38,273 bases of DNA, taken from positions 132,344 to 170,616 of the forward strand of contig NZ_FNPT01000010.1 of NCBI RefSeq assembly GCF_900107375.1, written 5' to 3'. The notes beneath the pieces are model-generated. The model was not told the DNA's origin. It was given only the letters and a program-made list of their open reading frames with translations, and ran no database searches. Shown here one piece after another: positions 8,512 to 18,757 of this stretch (the first letter of the stretch is position 1; each line of letters begins with the position of its first letter). The DNA comes from Lysobacter sp. yr284. GTDB taxonomy: Bacteria; Pseudomonadota; Gammaproteobacteria; Xanthomonadales; Xanthomonadaceae. Made by a program: the position numbers and the translations under genes.

Positions 8512-9078
8512 TCACTTCACCCGGCTGACGTACTCGCCCGAGCGGGTATCGACCTTGATGGTTTCTTCCTGGCCGACGAACAGCGGCACGCGCACCACCG
8601 CGCCGGTTTCCAGGGTCGCCGGCTTGCCGCCGCCGCCGGAGGTGTCGCCGCGCACGCCCGGATCGGTCTCGACGATCTTGAGCTCGACGAAGTTCGGCGG
8701 CTGCACCGCGATCGGGGTGCCGTTCCACAGGGTCACCACGCACTCTTCCTCGCCCTTGAGCCACTTGTCGGCACCGGCCATGCCGGCCTTGTCGGCCTGG
8801 ACCTGCTCGAACGACTCCTGGTTCATGAAGTGCCAGTACTCGCCGTCGGAGTACAGGTACTGCATGTCGGTGTCGACCACGTCGGCCTGCTCGACGCTGT
8901 CGGTCGCCTTCATGGTCATTTCGACCACGCGGCCGGACTTGATGCTGCGGTACTTGACGCGGGTGAAGGCCTGGCCCTTGCCCGGCTTGACGTACTCGGT
9001 CTCGGTGATGATGCACGGATCGTTGTTGACCAGGATCTTCTGACCGTTCTTCACGTCGTTCATGCCAAGGGTGGCCAT
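8512..9078 (-). CDS. efp: Elongation factor P
   Basis: 188 residues, exactly the standard length. EF-P binds ribosomes stalled on polyproline stretches and promotes peptide bond formation. The modified loop is VKPGKGQAF, with Lys34 in the place that receives (R)-beta-lysine in the EpmA/EpmB pathway. The C-terminal signature ends GEYVSRVK. The ATG at 9076-9078 is preceded by GGGAG. The modification enzyme gene epmB lies divergently next door, which supports the Lys34 beta-lysylation route rather than rhamnosylation at Arg32 (here the equivalent loop carries Lys). Confidence 0.98.
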   Translation of the reverse strand: MATLGMNDVKNGQKILVNNDPCIITETEYVKPGKGQAFTRVKYRSIKSGRVVEMTMKATDSVEQADVVDTDMQYLYSDGEYWHFMNQESFEQVQADKAGMAGADKWLKGEEECVVTLWNGTPIAVQPPNFVELKIVETDPGVRGDTSGGGGKPATLETGAVVRVPLFVGQEETIKVDTRSGEYVSRVK

Positions 9079-9239
9079 GCTGAAACTCCCTGCGAATTGA
9101 TTTGTTGTCGGTGAATGAGTTTCCGGACGTCGCGGCCCCGGGCCGCGGACGTCCAGCCGCCGTCGTCGGCGCCGCTCCCGCGCCGGCCCCGCCCGGGACC
9201 GGGCGTGGCCCCGCGGCCGCCGGGCGGCGCGGGGAAGGC

Positions 9240-9245
9240 TAGAAT
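9240..9245 (+). promoter_or_regulatory. Possible -10 box for epmB
   Basis: TAGAAT in the context GGCTAGAATG lies 85 bases before the epmB start, in the 252-base divergent spacer with efp. The same TAGAAT hexamer also occurs upstream of folE2 and phaB in this window. There is no recognisable -35 in the very GC-rich sequence upstream. Confidence 0.3.
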
Positions 9246-9330
9246 GTCGGGCTGCGCCGGCCCCGTCCGCGGCGAAACCGCCGCTGCGGGACCCGGGCAC
9301 CGCGATCGGAACCCTGAAGGCTAGCCCCGC

Positions 9331-10377
<1,047 letters not shown>

Positions 10378-10556
10378 GGTTGTAATCTGGCTGGGGTTTG
10401 ATGGGGAACGCCGCAGGTTGCGGCTTGGCGCACGCGCAAAGTCGATCAGCTTCGCATCCGTGGCGTGTTCGAACCCTACAACGGGTCACAGATTCTCGTC
10501 CCCGCGTGGACGAGGCCGGCGCTTCGTGTCATAAAACCGGCCCACGGAGGTGGTGA

Positions 10557-12647
10557 ATGCAATTCGGCAAAGACATGGTGCTGCGCTTGCTGATCGTCGA
10601 CGACAGCGTCGAGGCGGCCGAAGCCATCGTCAGCGCGCTGCGCAACAACGGCATCGCGGTGCGGCCCACGCGGCCGGAAAGCGAACAGGAGCTGGCCGCG
10701 CTGATCCTGCAGCACCCGCCGGACCTGGTCCTGGCCGCGCGCAACTCGCGCCACGTCTCGCTGGCCAAGCTGATGCAGGCGGTCGACGCCAGCGGCAAGG
10801 ACCTGCCGGTGCTGGTGATGATGGAGGCCGTCGACGAGACCGCCCTGCTCGGGATCATGGAGATCGGCGCGCGCGGCATCGTCCTGCGCTCCAACATCGG
10901 CCACCTGCAGCACCGGGTGCGCTCGGAGTGGGCCGATCTGGAAGCGCGCCGCTCGCTGCGCAAGCTCGAGGCCCAGGTGCGCGAGACCGAGCGCCGCTGC
11001 GACGCGCTGATCGACTCCTCGCGCGATCCGATCGCCTACATCCACGAAGGCATGCACATCCGCGCCAACGCGGCGTACCTGGAGATGTTCGGCTTCGAAT
11101 CGTTCGAGGACATCGAGGGCATGTCCCTGCTCGACCTGGTCGCGCCCGGCCAGGTCGACGGCTTCAAGCAGTTGCTCAAGCAGCTCAGCAAGGGCGAGCC
11201 GCCGCCGCCGAGCTACGAGACCCAGGCGCGCACCCTCGACGGCAGCGCGTTCCCGGCGGTGATGGAGTTCACCCCGGCCACCTATGAAGGCGAGCACTGC
11301 CTGCAGGTGGTGCTGCGCCGGCAGGAGATCGACCCGGAACTGGCGCGCGAGGTCGAAGCGCTGCGCCAGCGCGACCAGGTCACCGGCCTGCTCAACCGCG
11401 CCACCTTCCTGCGCCAGCTCGAGGACGCGGTCGCCGACGCCGCCCACGGCGACGCCCACCACGGCCTGCTGCTGGTCGAGCCGGACCACTACAACCAACT
11501 GCTGCAGGAAATCGGCCTGGACCAGGCCGACCAGCTCATCGCCGCCTGCGGCCAGCGCCTGCGCGAGGCGATCGGCGCCGACGACGTGGCCGCGCGCTTC
11601 GGCGAGCACCAGTTCGCGGTGCTGACCCTGCGCAGCGACCACCAGCACACCTCCGACCTGGCCGAGCGCCTGCGCGCGGCCTTCTCCGAGCGCGTGATCG
11701 AGGCCGGCCAGCTCGCCCTGAGCGCCACCGCCAGCATCGGCGGGGTGCAGATCGGCGAGAAGATCGCCAGCGTCACCGCGGTGCTGGGCAAGGCCAGCCA
11801 ATGCCTGCAGTCGGCGGCCGACATCGGCGGCAACCGCAGCGAACTGTTCGACCCGGGCGCGGCCGACCGCGCCGAGGAAGAGCGCATCGCCGCCTGGGTC
11901 GCGCGCATCCGCGACGCGCTCGACGCCGACCGCTTCGTCATGAACTACCAGCCGTTGATCAACCTGCACGGCGAGCCGATCGAGATGTACGAGGCCTACC
12001 TGCGCATGCAGAGCGCCGGCCCCGACGACGGCAGCGAGCTGGTCCAGCCGCTGTCGTTCCTGCAGATCGCCGAGGAACACGGCCTGCTGTGGGAGATCGA
12101 CCGCTGGGTGGTCGGCAAGGCGATCCAGGTGATCGGCGAGCGCATGCGCCAGGGCCGGCGCACCACCTTGCTGGTCAAGATCACCCAGGCGTCGCTGCAG
12201 GACGAGAGCATGCAGCAGCACATCGTCGAGCAACTGGCCAAGCACGGCGCCGACGGCAAGCTGCTGGTGCTGCAGCTGCCCGAGTCGAAGGTGTTCACCA
12301 ACCTGCGCGCGGCGCAGGAGTTCCAGTCGCGGGTCTATCACTACGGCGTGCGCGTGGGCCTGGAGCAGTTCGGCGCCGGGCTGAACTCGTTCCAGTTGCT
12401 GAACCACTTCGACGCGGCCTTCCTCAAGATCGACCGCGGCTACATGGAAGACCTGACCAGCCACCCGGACCACCAGCAGCGCGTGCGCGAGATCGCCGAG
12501 AAGGCGCGCGAGCTGGGCCGGCAGACCATCGCCGAGTTCGTCCAGGACGCGGCCAGCATGAGCCTGCTGTTCGCGGCCGGGATCGACTACGCGCAGGGCC
12601 ACTTCCTGGCGGCGGCGGGGCCGGAGATGGATTACGACTTCCAGTAA
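10557..12647 (+). CDS. fimX: FimX-like REC-PAS-GGDEF-EAL protein with degenerate catalytic motifs
   Basis: 696 residues, close to the length of FimX of Xanthomonas and Pseudomonas, the c-di-GMP receptor needed for type IV pilus assembly. Domains: REC-like (about 8-125), in which the phosphoacceptor Asp is absent (DLVLAARNSRH); PAS (about 145-265); GGDEF-like (about 275-425) with GEHQF in place of GGDEF; and EAL-like (about 440-690) with EAYL in place of EALL and EQFGAG in place of DDFGTG. Both catalytic centres are therefore broken, as in FimX, which binds rather than makes or cuts c-di-GMP. GGAGG at 10546-10550 fixes the start. The upstream 179-base gap contains a CTCGTCC/GGACGAG hairpin (about 10496-10515). 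Other REC-GGDEF-EAL proteins are possible, but the degeneracy pattern favours FimX. Confidence 0.85.
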   Translation: MQFGKDMVLRLLIVDDSVEAAEAIVSALRNNGIAVRPTRPESEQELAALILQHPPDLVLAARNSRHVSLAKLMQAVDASGKDLPVLVMMEAVDETALLGIMEIGARGIVLRSNIGHLQHRVRSEWADLEARRSLRKLEAQVRETERRCDALIDSSRDPIAYIHEGMHIRANAAYLEMFGFESFEDIEGMSLLDLVAPGQVDGFKQLLKQLSKGEPPPPSYETQARTLDGSAFPAVMEFTPATYEGEHCLQVVLRRQEIDPELAREVEALRQRDQVTGLLNRATFLRQLEDAVADAAHGDAHHGLLLVEPDHYNQLLQEIGLDQADQLIAACGQRLREAIGADDVAARFGEHQFAVLTLRSDHQHTSDLAERLRAAFSERVIEAGQLALSATASIGGVQIGEKIASVTAVLGKASQCLQSAADIGGNRSELFDPGAADRAEEERIAAWVARIRDALDADRFVMNYQPLINLHGEPIEMYEAYLRMQSAGPDDGSELVQPLSFLQIAEEHGLLWEIDRWVVGKAIQVIGERMRQGRRTTLLVKITQASLQDESMQQHIVEQLAKHGADGKLLVLQLPESKVFTNLRAAQEFQSRVYHYGVRVGLEQFGAGLNSFQLLNHFDAAFLKIDRGYMEDLTSHPDHQQRVREIAEKARELGRQTIAEFVQDAASMSLLFAAGIDYAQGHFLAAAGPEMDYDFQ

Positions 12648-12721
12648 GGCGAGGCCGGCAGCGCGAAACCGCGGCATCGGCCGGCCTGGCCGTTTCCCCC
12701 TCGCCGGCCGCCCGGACAAAG

Positions 12722-12749
12722 AAAAAGCCCGCCGGATGGCGGGCTTTTT
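12722..12749. terminator. Bidirectional intrinsic terminator between fimX and htpX
   Basis: AAAAAGCCCGCC-GGAT-GGCGGGCTTTTT: a perfect stem with a 4-base loop, with an A-tract on one side and a T-tract on the other, so it works for both convergent genes. Confidence 0.93.
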
Positions 12750-12770
12750 CGTTTGCGTCGCCGGTTGGGC

Positions 12771-13685
12771 TCAGCGCACCATGGCCGAACCGCTGGCGCG
12801 CTCCTGCGGGGCGTCGATCAGGGCCTGGATGCGCTCCTCCAGCGGCGGGTGGCTGCGCATCAGCTTGGACAGGCCGTGGCCGACCGCGCCGCTGATGCCG
12901 AACGCCTGGACCTGGTTCGGCAAGGTGCTCTCGCCGTAGGTCAGCGACAGCCGCTTGAGCGCGGCGATCATCTTGTCGCGGCCGGCCAGGCGCGCGCCGC
13001 CGGCGTCGGCGCGGAACTCGCGGTAACGCGAGAACGCCATCGCGATCATGCTGGCGAGCAGGCCGAACACGATGTCGAGCGCGAACACGGTTACGAAGTA
13101 GAACAGGCCGCGGCCGCCGCCCTCGCGGTTGCCGCTCATCATCGTGTCGATCCAGCCGCCGACGATGCGCGCGGCGACCAGCACGAAGGTGTTCAGCACG
13201 CCCTGGATCAGCGCCATGGTGACCATGTCGCCGTTGGCGACGTGGCTGACCTCGTGCGCCAGCACCGCCTCGGCCTCGTCGCGGGTCATCGCCCGGATCA
13301 GGCCGGTGGAGACCGCGACCAGCGAATTGTTGCGGTTGGCGCCGGTGGCGAAGGCGTTGATTTCCGGCGCGTCGTAGATCGCCACTTCCGGCATGCCGAT
13401 GCCGGCCGCCTCGGCCTGGCGGCGCACGGTGCTCACCAGCCACTGCTCGGTTTCGTTGCGCGGCTGCTCGATCACGTAGGCGCCGGTGGACTTCTTGGCC
13501 ACCCACTTGGACATCAGCAGCGAGATCAGCGAGCCGCCGAAGCCGAACACCGCGGCCATGACCAGGATCGCGCCGTTGTTGCCCAGGCGGATGCCGAACA
13601 CGTTCTGCAGCACCGACATGACGATGCCGAGCAGGACCAGGACGGCCAGGTTGGTGGCGAGGAACAGGGCTATGCGTTTGAACAT
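12771..13685 (-). CDS. htpX: Membrane zinc metalloprotease HtpX
   Basis: 304 residues. HtpX is an inner-membrane M48 protease that helps FtsH degrade misfolded membrane proteins. Two N-terminal transmembrane segments (about 5-25 and 33-55) come before the zinc motif HEVSH (in [12 protein letters not shown]). Two further hydrophobic segments follow, then the third ligand region [15 protein letters not shown]. The C-terminal [14 protein letters not shown] is typical. The ATG at 13683-13685 has only a weak AAAGACG upstream. I could not find a convincing sigma-32 promoter. Confidence 0.97.
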   Translation of the reverse strand: MFKRIALFLATNLAVLVLLGIVMSVLQNVFGIRLGNNGAILVMAAVFGFGGSLISLLMSKWVAKKSTGAYVIEQPRNETEQWLVSTVRRQAEAAGIGMPEVAIYDAPEINAFATGANRNNSLVAVSTGLIRAMTRDEAEAVLAHEVSHVANGDMVTMALIQGVLNTFVLVAARIVGGWIDTMMSGNREGGGRGLFYFVTVFALDIVFGLLASMIAMAFSRYREFRADAGGARLAGRDKMIAALKRLSLTYGESTLPNQVQAFGISGAVGHGLSKLMRSHPPLEERIQALIDAPQERASGSAMVR

Positions 13686-13878
13686 GGTTTTATCGTCTTT
13701 ATTGGCGATGGAGCCGCGCGCCCGCGCGGCCCTGGCGTTTCGACGATCCCTGTCGGGCGTGCCCAATGCGGGCGTGGCGTCGGCCGGTGCCGACGCCGTT
13801 GATGTGGAAATGTGGCGAAGCGCGCGTTAATTCAACGAGAATCCGCACGACGACCGCAGCGGCACGGGTTTTCGTTCA

Positions 13879-14847
13879 TTGTCCGGACATAAACATTCCA
13901 TCGACGACGGCAGCGGCGAGCGCGGCATCGCGACGCCCGCGTACCGCGGCCGCTTCGCGCCCTCGCCCACCGGCGACCTGCACGCCGGTTCGCTGCTGGC
14001 CGCATTCGCCAGCTGGCTGCTGGCGCGCCGCGCCGGCGGACAATGGCTGGTGCGTATCGAAGACCTCGACCCGCCGCGCGAAGTTCCCGGCGCCGCGCAG
14101 CGCCAGCTCGACGCGCTGGCCGCGTTCGGCCTCGACAGCGACCTGCCGGTGCTGCGCCAGAGCGCGCGCCATGCGCTGTACCAGGCCGCGCTGGATCGCT
14201 TGCTCGCTCAGGACCTGGCCTTCGCCTGCCACTGCAGCCGCAGCGACCTGGCCGCCAGCGGCGGCGTGCACCGGCGCTGCGTGGCCCGCGGCCCGCGCCC
14301 CGGCCACGCCGCGCCGCAGCCGGCGGTGCGCCTGCGCGTCGCCGACGCCGCGACGGTCGAATTCGACGACCTGCTGCTCGGCCGCCAGCGCCAGGACGTG
14401 GCGCGCGAGGTCGGCGACTTCGTCCTGCGCCGCGCCGACGGCCACTGGGCCTACCAGTTGGCGGTGGTGGTCGACGACGCCGACCAGGGCGTGACCGACG
14501 TGGTCCGCGGCGCCGACCTGCTCGACTCCACCGCGCGCCAGATCCTGCTGCAGCGCGCGCTGCGCCTGCCGACGCCACGCTACGCCCACCTGCCGCTGCT
14601 GCTGGACGCGCACGGCCGCAAGCTGTCCAAGTCCGAGGCCGCCCATCCGCTGGACCCGGCCGATCCGCTGCCGGCGCTGCGCGCGGCCTGGGCCGCGCTC
14701 GGGCAGGCGCCGCAGGCGCTGGTTGCGGTGGAAACTGTCACGCAACTGCTGCGCGCGGCGCGCGATTCGTTCAATCCGGCACAGATTCCGCAGGCCGCTT
14801 CAGGTCTCGCCGCGATGCACAACGATCCCGACGCGAATGCTGTCTAG
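13879..14847 (+). CDS. gluQ: Glutamyl-Q tRNA(Asp) synthetase GluQRS
   Basis: 322 residues. A paralogue of the catalytic half of glutamyl-tRNA synthetase, without an anticodon-binding domain. It attaches glutamate to the queuosine of tRNA-Asp. Motifs: [17 protein letters not shown] (HIGH equivalent HAGS at 35-38), Cys residues in [10 protein letters not shown]...RRC that resemble the zinc-binding knuckle, and RKLSKS (KMSKS equivalent). No ATG or GTG is available upstream in frame, so the start is the TTG at 13879-13881; conserved sequence begins near residue 22. The stop codon TAG lies inside the candidate -10 box of the next gene. Confidence 0.93.
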   Translation: MSGHKHSIDDGSGERGIATPAYRGRFAPSPTGDLHAGSLLAAFASWLLARRAGGQWLVRIEDLDPPREVPGAAQRQLDALAAFGLDSDLPVLRQSARHALYQAALDRLLAQDLAFACHCSRSDLAASGGVHRRCVARGPRPGHAAPQPAVRLRVADAATVEFDDLLLGRQRQDVAREVGDFVLRRADGHWAYQLAVVVDDADQGVTDVVRGADLLDSTARQILLQRALRLPTPRYAHLPLLLDAHGRKLSKSEAAHPLDPADPLPALRAAWAALGQAPQALVAVETVTQLLRAARDSFNPAQIPQAASGLAAMHNDPDANAV

Positions 14848-14850
14848 AAT
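14845..14850 (+). promoter_or_regulatory. Candidate -10 box for phaB
   Basis: TAGAAT in the context GTCTAGAATC lies 43 bases before the phaB ATG. Its first three bases are the gluQ stop codon. No clear -35 is visible. It would allow phaB expression independent of gluQ. Confidence 0.35.
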
Positions 14851-14892
14851 CGGTCCGAGACCGCCCTTTTGCGGCCATGGAGAGCTCAGCAT

Positions 14893-15633
<741 letters not shown>

Positions 15634-16084
15634 CGGTGCGCCGTCGCTGCGGACCGGCCGCGCACGCCGCGGCCGGCCGCCTCGTCGCGGCTGGATACGC
15701 TTGGATCCGGCCCGCGCCGATCGCACGCGCGCCGATCCGGCGCGCTTGAATCGCAAGCGCTGGCAGCGCGCCCGCTTCGGCCGCCTGCGCTGTTTCCCTG
15801 TTCAGCTGTTACGACGCGAGCGCGGTTCGCGCAACCGACGCGGCGCAGGCGCCGCATCGGCGCCGATCGTGAACCGTACATCCCGGCGCCGGAGCGCCGC
15901 GCGCGCGTCCGCACGACCGTGCAGCAGCGTCATTTTCCGCGTTTTCCAGGGAATTCCGCAGGCCGCCGCGCGAGCGCCGGCGACCCCGCCGCGAAGCCCG
16001 CCGACCGCCGTTCCCGCCAACTGTTGCAAGGCCCGTCGCCCTGCGCCATGCTGCAAGGCACCACGTTTTTAGAGCCAAAGCTCA
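15634..16084. promoter_or_regulatory. phaB-phaR spacer with paired TGCAAGGC repeats
   Basis: These 451 bases contain no credible gene. Near the phaR end there are two similar direct repeats, CTGTTGCAAGGC (16021-16032) and ATGCTGCAAGGC (16048-16059), whose cores are 27 bases apart and end 26 bases before the phaR start. PhaR proteins bind TGC-rich sites and repress their own gene in other bacteria, so an autoregulatory site is possible. This is inference from position and composition only. Confidence 0.35.
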
Positions 16085-16582
16085 ATGGCCTCGACTCGCG
16101 TCATCAAGAAATATCCGAACCGTCGTCTCTACGACACCGAGATTTCCAGCTACATCACCATCGAAGACGTGCGCCAGCTGATCGTGGACGGCGAGGAGTT
16201 CGAAGTCCGCGACGCCCGCTCCGGCGAGGAACTGACCCGGCAGGTGTTGCTGCAGATCATCGCCGAGCACGAGCAGGACGGCGACCCGGTGCTGTCGACC
16301 CAGTTGCTGAGCCAGATCATCCGTTTCTACGGCGATTCGCTGCAGGGCTTCATGGGCAACTACCTGGAACGCTCGATGCAGCTGTTCCTCGACCAGCAGC
16401 AGCAGTTCCGCAACCAGATGGGCGGCATGCTCGGGCAGACGCCGTGGGCGATGATGAACCAGCTCACCGAGCGCAACCTCAACATGTGGAAGGAATTCCA
16501 GCAGAACCTGTCGGGCAGCGTCGGCCAGCCGGTCACGCCCAAGCCCAAGCCCGACGCCGAACCGGGCAAGCGCGAGCGTTGA
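16085..16582 (+). CDS. phaR: Polyhydroxyalkanoate synthesis repressor PhaR
   Basis: 165 residues. PhaR binds both DNA and PHA granules and represses phasin genes and itself until granules form. The N-terminal DNA-binding domain is unmistakable: RVIKKYPNRRLYDTEISSYI, TIEDVRQLIVDGEEFEVRDA, then SGEELTRQVLLQIIAEHEQ. The second domain (about 75-135) contains the LSTQLLSQIIRFYGDSLQG helix and a Gln-rich stretch QLFLDQQQQFRNQMGG. The C-terminal tail is charged and Pro/Lys-rich. The ATG at 16085 has only a weak ribosome-binding site (GCCAAAG). Its position between two acetoacetyl-CoA reductase-like genes fits the role. Confidence 0.96.
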   Translation: MASTRVIKKYPNRRLYDTEISSYITIEDVRQLIVDGEEFEVRDARSGEELTRQVLLQIIAEHEQDGDPVLSTQLLSQIIRFYGDSLQGFMGNYLERSMQLFLDQQQQFRNQMGGMLGQTPWAMMNQLTERNLNMWKEFQQNLSGSVGQPVTPKPKPDAEPGKRER

Positions 16583-16806
16583 GCCGCGCCTGCGTCCGCG
16601 TGCGCCGTTGCGGCGCGCGCGGGCGGGCGTCCTGGGGAGGACGCCGCCATCGATGCGCCGCGCGAGCGCCGGCGCTCCACGACTCGCCAACGCTCGCGCG
16701 GATCGTCGCCCTCGCCCGTACGCCGTCGCCGCTTCGCCGGCCTTGACGCATCTCGACCGGCCGCCGGCCCGATCGCCGCCGGCCGCTGTTTCCTTGGGGT
16801 AATCGC

Positions 16807-17547
16807 ATGGACAAACGCATCGCCGTGGTCAGCGGCGGCATCGGCGGGCTCGGCAGCGAGATCTGCCTGGCCCTGGCCCGCGCCGGCCGGCGCGTGATCG
16901 CGCTCGACCTGGGCGCGCGCGAGCAGCGCATCGCCGAATTCGCGCGACTCGCGCACGGCCACGACATCCGCTTCGAAGCCGCCGACGTCGGCGACTTCGA
17001 CGACTGCGCCGCGGCGGTGGAGCGCATCGCCGAGCGCGACGGCGGCATCGACATCCTGGTCAACGCCGCCGGCATCACCCGCGACGGCAGCCTGCGCAAG
17101 ATGGACAAGCGCGCCTGGGACGAGGTGCTCAACGTCAATCTCGACGGCGTGTTCAACCTGTGCCGGCACACCGTCGACGCAATGGCCGGGCGCGGTTTCG
17201 GCCGCATCGTCAACATCAGTTCGGTCAACGGCCAGACCGGCCAGTTCGGCCAGACCAACTACTGCGCGGCCAAGGCCGGCATGCACGGCTTCACCATGGC
17301 GCTGGCGCGCGAGGTGGCGCGCAAGGGCGTGACGGTCAATTCGGTGTCGCCGGGCTATTGCGAAACGGCGATGGTGGCGGCGGTGCCGGAGGAGATCCGC
17401 GGCAAGATTCTCGAATCGGTGCCGGTGGGGCGGTTGGGCAAGCCGAGCGAGATCGCGCGGACCGTCGAGTTCCTGACTGCGGACGATGCCGGGTTCATCA
17501 CCGGGGCGAACATTCCGGTCAACGGCGGGTTGTTCATGAGTTTCTGA
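16807..17547 (+). CDS. Second acetoacetyl-CoA/3-oxoacyl reductase-like SDR (PhaB paralogue), probably NADH-dependent
   Basis: 246 residues, a clear paralogue of the phaB product two genes upstream. Shared blocks include DILVN-AGITRD, NGQTGQFGQTNYCAAKAGMHG, TVNSVSPGY and GRLGKPSEIA. The nucleotide-binding motif is SGGIGGLG (9-16). The end of beta-strand 2 reads IALDLGAREQR, with Asp34 where PhaB has Tyr-Arg; in SDRs an acidic residue here favours NAD(H). Substrate is inferred from the PhaB-like core. TTGGGG lies 8 bases before the ATG. A 224-base gap separates it from phaR, so it may have its own promoter. It is followed at once by a REP pair. Confidence 0.85.
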   Translation: MDKRIAVVSGGIGGLGSEICLALARAGRRVIALDLGAREQRIAEFARLAHGHDIRFEAADVGDFDDCAAAVERIAERDGGIDILVNAAGITRDGSLRKMDKRAWDEVLNVNLDGVFNLCRHTVDAMAGRGFGRIVNISSVNGQTGQFGQTNYCAAKAGMHGFTMALAREVARKGVTVNSVSPGYCETAMVAAVPEEIRGKILESVPVGRLGKPSEIARTVEFLTADDAGFITGANIPVNGGLFMSF

Positions 17548-17562
17548 AGTTGCGTTCGCTTG

Positions 17563-17661
17563 CTGTAGCAGCGGCGCGAGCCGCGATCGCGACAACGCAA
17601 CTACGCCACGAGGTTCGTCGCAGGTGCGTTGTCGCGGTCGCGGCTCGCGCCGCTCCTACAG
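17563..17661. repeat. GTAG-type REP inverted pair (copy B)
   Basis: Arms of 37 bases at 17563-17599 and 17625-17661 are inverted with two mismatches, around a 25-base centre. Each contains GTAG-AGCGGCGCGAGCCGCGA and extends into CGCGACAACGCA. The latter extension and the following ACTACG are shared with copy C. It lies between convergent genes and could act as a transcription end structure. Confidence 0.9.
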
Positions 17662-17671
17662 GCAGCTTCGG

Positions 17672-18595
17672 TCAGCGCGCCAGCGGCTTGTTAGCGCAGT
17701 TGGCCTGATAGAACTCCAGCGCCTTCGGCATCAGCTGCTGCAAGGTCGCGATGCGGTTGGCCGGATCCGGGTGGGTCGAGGCGAACTCCGCCGGGCGCTG
17801 GCCGCCGCCGAGCTGGGACATGCGCTGCCACAGCGGCACCGCCTGGCGCGGGTCGTAGCACGCGGCCGCGGCCAGCATCAGCCCGACCTTGTCGGCCTGG
17901 GTCTCGTGGTTGCGCCCGTACGGCAGCACCAGGCCGTACTGCGCGCCGGCGCCGAGCGCGCCCATGATCATCTGCTGCTGTTGCGGGTCCATGCCGCCGA
18001 CCGCGGCGCCGGCGGCGACCTGGCCGAGCTGCACCAGCTTCTGCTGGGCCATGCGCTGGGAGCCGTGGCGCAACAGCGCGTGGGCGATCTCGTGGCCCAT
18101 CACCACCGCCAGCGCGTCGTCGTTCTGGGTCACCGGGAACAGGCCGGTGTAGACCGCCATCTTGCCGCCGGGCAGGCAGAAGGCGTTGGCCTCCTGCGAG
18201 TTGATCACCGCCACGCTCCACTTGAAGCTGCGGTAGTCGGTCGGCGCTTCCTGCTTGTTCTGCTGCGCCAGCGCCTGGGTCACCTGCGGCACCTTGTCGA
18301 TCAGGCGCTGGGCGATCTGGCTGACCGCCTGGCTCTGCGGCGCGCCGGAGGGCAGCAACGCGCGCTGCGATTTGGCGTCGTTGAGCACCTGCACGAAGGC
18401 CTGCTCGCCGAGCTGCACCTCCTCGTCGGCGCTGGTGCCGTAGTGCGCGGTCTCGCCGGTGTAAGGATCGGTCTTGGCGTTGCCGAACCACGACCACGCC
18501 GCGTACAGGCCGAACAGCAGCAGGATCCACCAGCGGAATCCGCCGAACCCGCGCCGCCCGCCCTGGGCCTGGTTGCCGTAGGGATCCACTCTCAT
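17672..18595 (-). CDS. M48-family zinc metalloprotease with N-terminal membrane anchor
   Basis: 307 residues. A short cytoplasmic Gly/Arg/Gln-rich start precedes one transmembrane segment (about 19-37, RWWILLLFGLYAAWSWF). A periplasmic peptidase domain follows, with the zinc motif HEIAHALLRHG (in VMGHEIAHAL) and the third ligand region NHETQADKVGLMLAA. The SQEANAFCLPGGKMAVYTGL block is typical of the LoiP/YggG and BepA type. The C-terminal STHPDPANRIATLQQL fits. It lacks a signal-peptidase site and a lipobox, so the tether is probably uncleaved. GGGAG precedes the ATG at 18593-18595. The next minus-strand gene upstream encodes an outer-envelope lipoprotein. Confidence 0.9.
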   Translation of the reverse strand: MRVDPYGNQAQGGRRGFGGFRWWILLLFGLYAAWSWFGNAKTDPYTGETAHYGTSADEEVQLGEQAFVQVLNDAKSQRALLPSGAPQSQAVSQIAQRLIDKVPQVTQALAQQNKQEAPTDYRSFKWSVAVINSQEANAFCLPGGKMAVYTGLFPVTQNDDALAVVMGHEIAHALLRHGSQRMAQQKLVQLGQVAAGAAVGGMDPQQQQMIMGALGAGAQYGLVLPYGRNHETQADKVGLMLAAAACYDPRQAVPLWQRMSQLGGGQRPAEFASTHPDPANRIATLQQLMPKALEFYQANCANKPLAR

Positions 18596-18757
18596 CCGCC
18601 TGCTCCCGAAAATGCCGGGCGTCGCCGCCTCGATCTGTCGCTTCCGATCCAACCCCGGCGCGCGCCGCGGCCGCCCACTGCCATTGTCCCGCCTGCCTGC
18701 TTCGCGCTCCGCCGCCGCTTCCGCCTTCGCCGCCGCGCCGCGGGCGCGGACATCAGA

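Noticed and set aside
10420-10445. Possible sigma-54 promoter before fimX (GG and GC spaced by about 12)
   Set aside because: The TTGC half is missing; the sequence TTGGCGCACGCGCAAAG fits the consensus poorly.
10467-10476. GTTCGAACCC resembling a tRNA T-arm upstream of fimX
   Set aside because: No acceptor, D or anticodon arm could be found around it, and it does not form a tRNA or an obvious attachment site.
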